A DNA stretch of 64,000 bases from Comamonadaceae bacterium. Its GTDB lineage: Bacteria > Pseudomonadota > Gammaproteobacteria > Burkholderiales > Burkholderiaceae_C. The stretch lies in contig JAIXUG010000004.1 of NCBI GenBank assembly GCA_027484105.1, forward strand, positions 124,001-188,000, given 5' to 3'. The notes beneath the pieces are model-generated. The model ran no database searches, was not told where the DNA came from, and saw only the letters and a program-made list of their open reading frames with translations. This document shows positions 63,114 to 64,000 of the stretch, piece after piece. The first letter of the stretch is position 1. Each line of letters starts with the position of its first letter. Both the position numbers and the translations under genes were made by a program.

Positions 63114-63638
63114 TCAAAGGTAAATTTTTTGCAACAGCGTCAACAAAGTTTTGCGCTGTGCGGGTGTCAGCCGGGCGGTTTTTTCCAGTTCGAGTTCGGT
63201 GGCCGTTTGCTCGGCCTGGCTCATCAACTCGTGTCCCTTGGCAGTGGCGTGGAGCCCCACCGCACGGCCATCGTGGGGGTGGGGTCTGCGTTCGATCAGG
63301 CCGCGCGATTCCAGTGACTGGATCAGGCCAACCAGGTTGGGGGGCAATAAATTGAGCGTATTGCACAGTTGGCGTGAGGTCACGCCAGGGTTGTGGCAAA
63401 TCGTGGACATGACCGAAAAATCCACAGGCTTGAGCCCAAAGGGGGCCAGCCGTTCAAGAAAGACCTCAATGATGCTGAGCGCTGCTCTGCGGGCGTTGTA
63501 GCCCATCAAGGTTTGCAAATAGCGGGTGTCTACCTCATCCACGGCACAAGGCTTTGTGCTGGGGGCAGACTCGGCACCGCTGGATCGCTGGGCGCTGCCT
63601 TCGGATGTGTTGGGTGCGGGACGGGTCTTGCGGGGCAT
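63114..63638 (-). CDS. MarR family transcriptional regulator
   Basis: This is a 174-residue winged-helix regulator with the DNA-binding part CNTLNLLPPNLVGLIQSLESRGLIERRPHPHDGRAVGLHATAKG. ATG 63638 is used, giving a short disordered N-terminus (MPRKTRPAPNTSEG). It follows the truncated acyl-CoA dehydrogenase by 11 bp and precedes the FAH gene, so it probably responds to a compound of that pathway, possibly an aromatic acid or acyl-CoA. Confidence 0.88.
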   Translation of the reverse strand: MPRKTRPAPNTSEGSAQRSSGAESAPSTKPCAVDEVDTRYLQTLMGYNARRAALSIIEVFLERLAPFGLKPVDFSVMSTICHNPGVTSRQLCNTLNLLPPNLVGLIQSLESRGLIERRPHPHDGRAVGLHATAKGHELMSQAEQTATELELEKTARLTPAQRKTLLTLLQKIYL

Positions 63639-63649
63639 GGTGCCCGAGA

Positions 63650-64000
63650 TTATGCCGCCGCTGTGCACTGCTGGACGATGATGAAGCTGCGCATCTGGAA
63701 TTCGGGCAACACCCAGCTGCGCAGGGCTTGGGCCGGGGCTTTCCAGCGCTTGTCGGCGTTGGGCGTGCTGTCCTCCACACCGGCTTCGATGCGCAACCAG
63801 GCCCAGTCCATCAGCACCAGGGCCACTGCGCGCAGGTAGTCGTCGGCGACGCGGCAAGCCAGGGCCGCGTCTTGCGGGGCGGCTTTGACAATTTGTGCGG
63901 TGATGGCGCGCAGGGTTTGAATTCTCGCGCCAGCCGGTGTGCTGGCTTTGGCGTTTTTGGGCAAGTCGGCTTGCAGGCTGTCGAGCAGGGTGTTCATGCC
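63650..64000 (-). CDS. Acyl-CoA dehydrogenase C-terminal part (5' end outside window)
   Basis: About 117 residues at the right edge show the C-terminal domain seen in DmdC-type acyl-CoA dehydrogenases: ADDYLRAVALVLMDWAWLRIEAG, RWKAPAQALRSWVLPEFQMRS and IIVQQC. The reading frame stays open to the right edge, so the gene continues outside. It is probably the first visible gene of the operon with the MarR and FAH genes. Confidence 0.75.
   Translation of the reverse strand, partial: GMNTLLDSLQADLPKNAKASTPAGARIQTLRAITAQIVKAAPQDAALACRVADDYLRAVALVLMDWAWLRIEAGVEDSTPNADKRWKAPAQALRSWVLPEFQMRSFIIVQQCTAAA

Overview
The window is typical Burkholderiales (betaproteobacterial) chromosome, most likely a freshwater Comamonadaceae such as a Limnohabitans or Rhodoferax relative. 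The evidence is high coding density, high GC, a Bug/TctC solute-binding protein, two TRAP transporters, linked etfBA and acyl-CoA dehydrogenase genes, and a tandem cyanophycin synthetase locus. The genus is an inference. I see no rRNA, tRNA, CRISPR array, transposase or prophage gene. The first and last genes are cut by the window edges.

1-11.1 kb is a sugar-acid catabolic region. A GntR/FadR-type regulator with a DctQ-DctM-DctP TRAP transporter and an enolase-superfamily dehydratase is transcribed rightwards. An IlvD/Edd-family arabonate-type dehydratase and a D-erythronate dehydrogenase-like gene diverge from it. A leftward four-gene operon follows (D-2-hydroxyacid dehydrogenase, gluconokinase, L-idonate 5-dehydrogenase, SDR) and fits idonate/ketogluconate to 6-phosphogluconate metabolism. 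The 192-bp divergent intergenic region holds three inverted repeats.

11.3-24.6 kb is mixed: a small cupin protein, a RhlE-like DEAD-box helicase with a glycine-rich tail, a TctC-type binding protein, a DEDDh exonuclease, the ribosome-associated ABC-F protein EttA, a response regulator with an N-terminal DNA-binding domain, an acyl-CoA synthetase, a luciferase-like oxidoreductase, a short 'core' MetE methionine synthase, a 2-oxoglutarate/Fe dioxygenase and a thiolase.

24.7-39.4 kb carries an SDR, two c-type cytochromes in an operon, GNAT, DusC, an Hpt protein, a Nudix hydrolase, an SDR/ATC-hydrolase pair, NDH-2, a UPF0114 membrane protein, a small Trp-rich protein, MltB, a histone-deacetylase-like amidohydrolase, a crotonase lacking both catalytic glutamates, and an MscS channel.

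39.4-48.3 kb holds a second TRAP operon (dctP-terminator-dctQ-dctM), then etfB-etfA, a DmdC-like acyl-CoA dehydrogenase, a nitronate monooxygenase and a membrane acyltransferase. TetR-like and MerR/LiuR-like palindromes lie in the divergent dctP/etfB promoter region.

48.2-56 kb is the most interesting locus. cphA and a second cyanophycin synthetase-like gene (cphA') with a destroyed P-loop lie opposite a half-size ABC transporter that carries an N-terminal soluble domain and a four-cysteine zinc ribbon, translationally coupled to a DUF1854 protein. The biochemical role of this ABC/DUF1854 pair in cyanophycin metabolism is, as far as I know, unexplained.

56-64 kb contains a beta-CASP metallo-hydrolase, the grpE-dnaK-dnaJ heat-shock cluster with a clear sigma-32-type promoter, an FKBP-type isomerase, and a leftward set of a truncated acyl-CoA dehydrogenase, a MarR regulator and a fumarylacetoacetate-hydrolase family enzyme.
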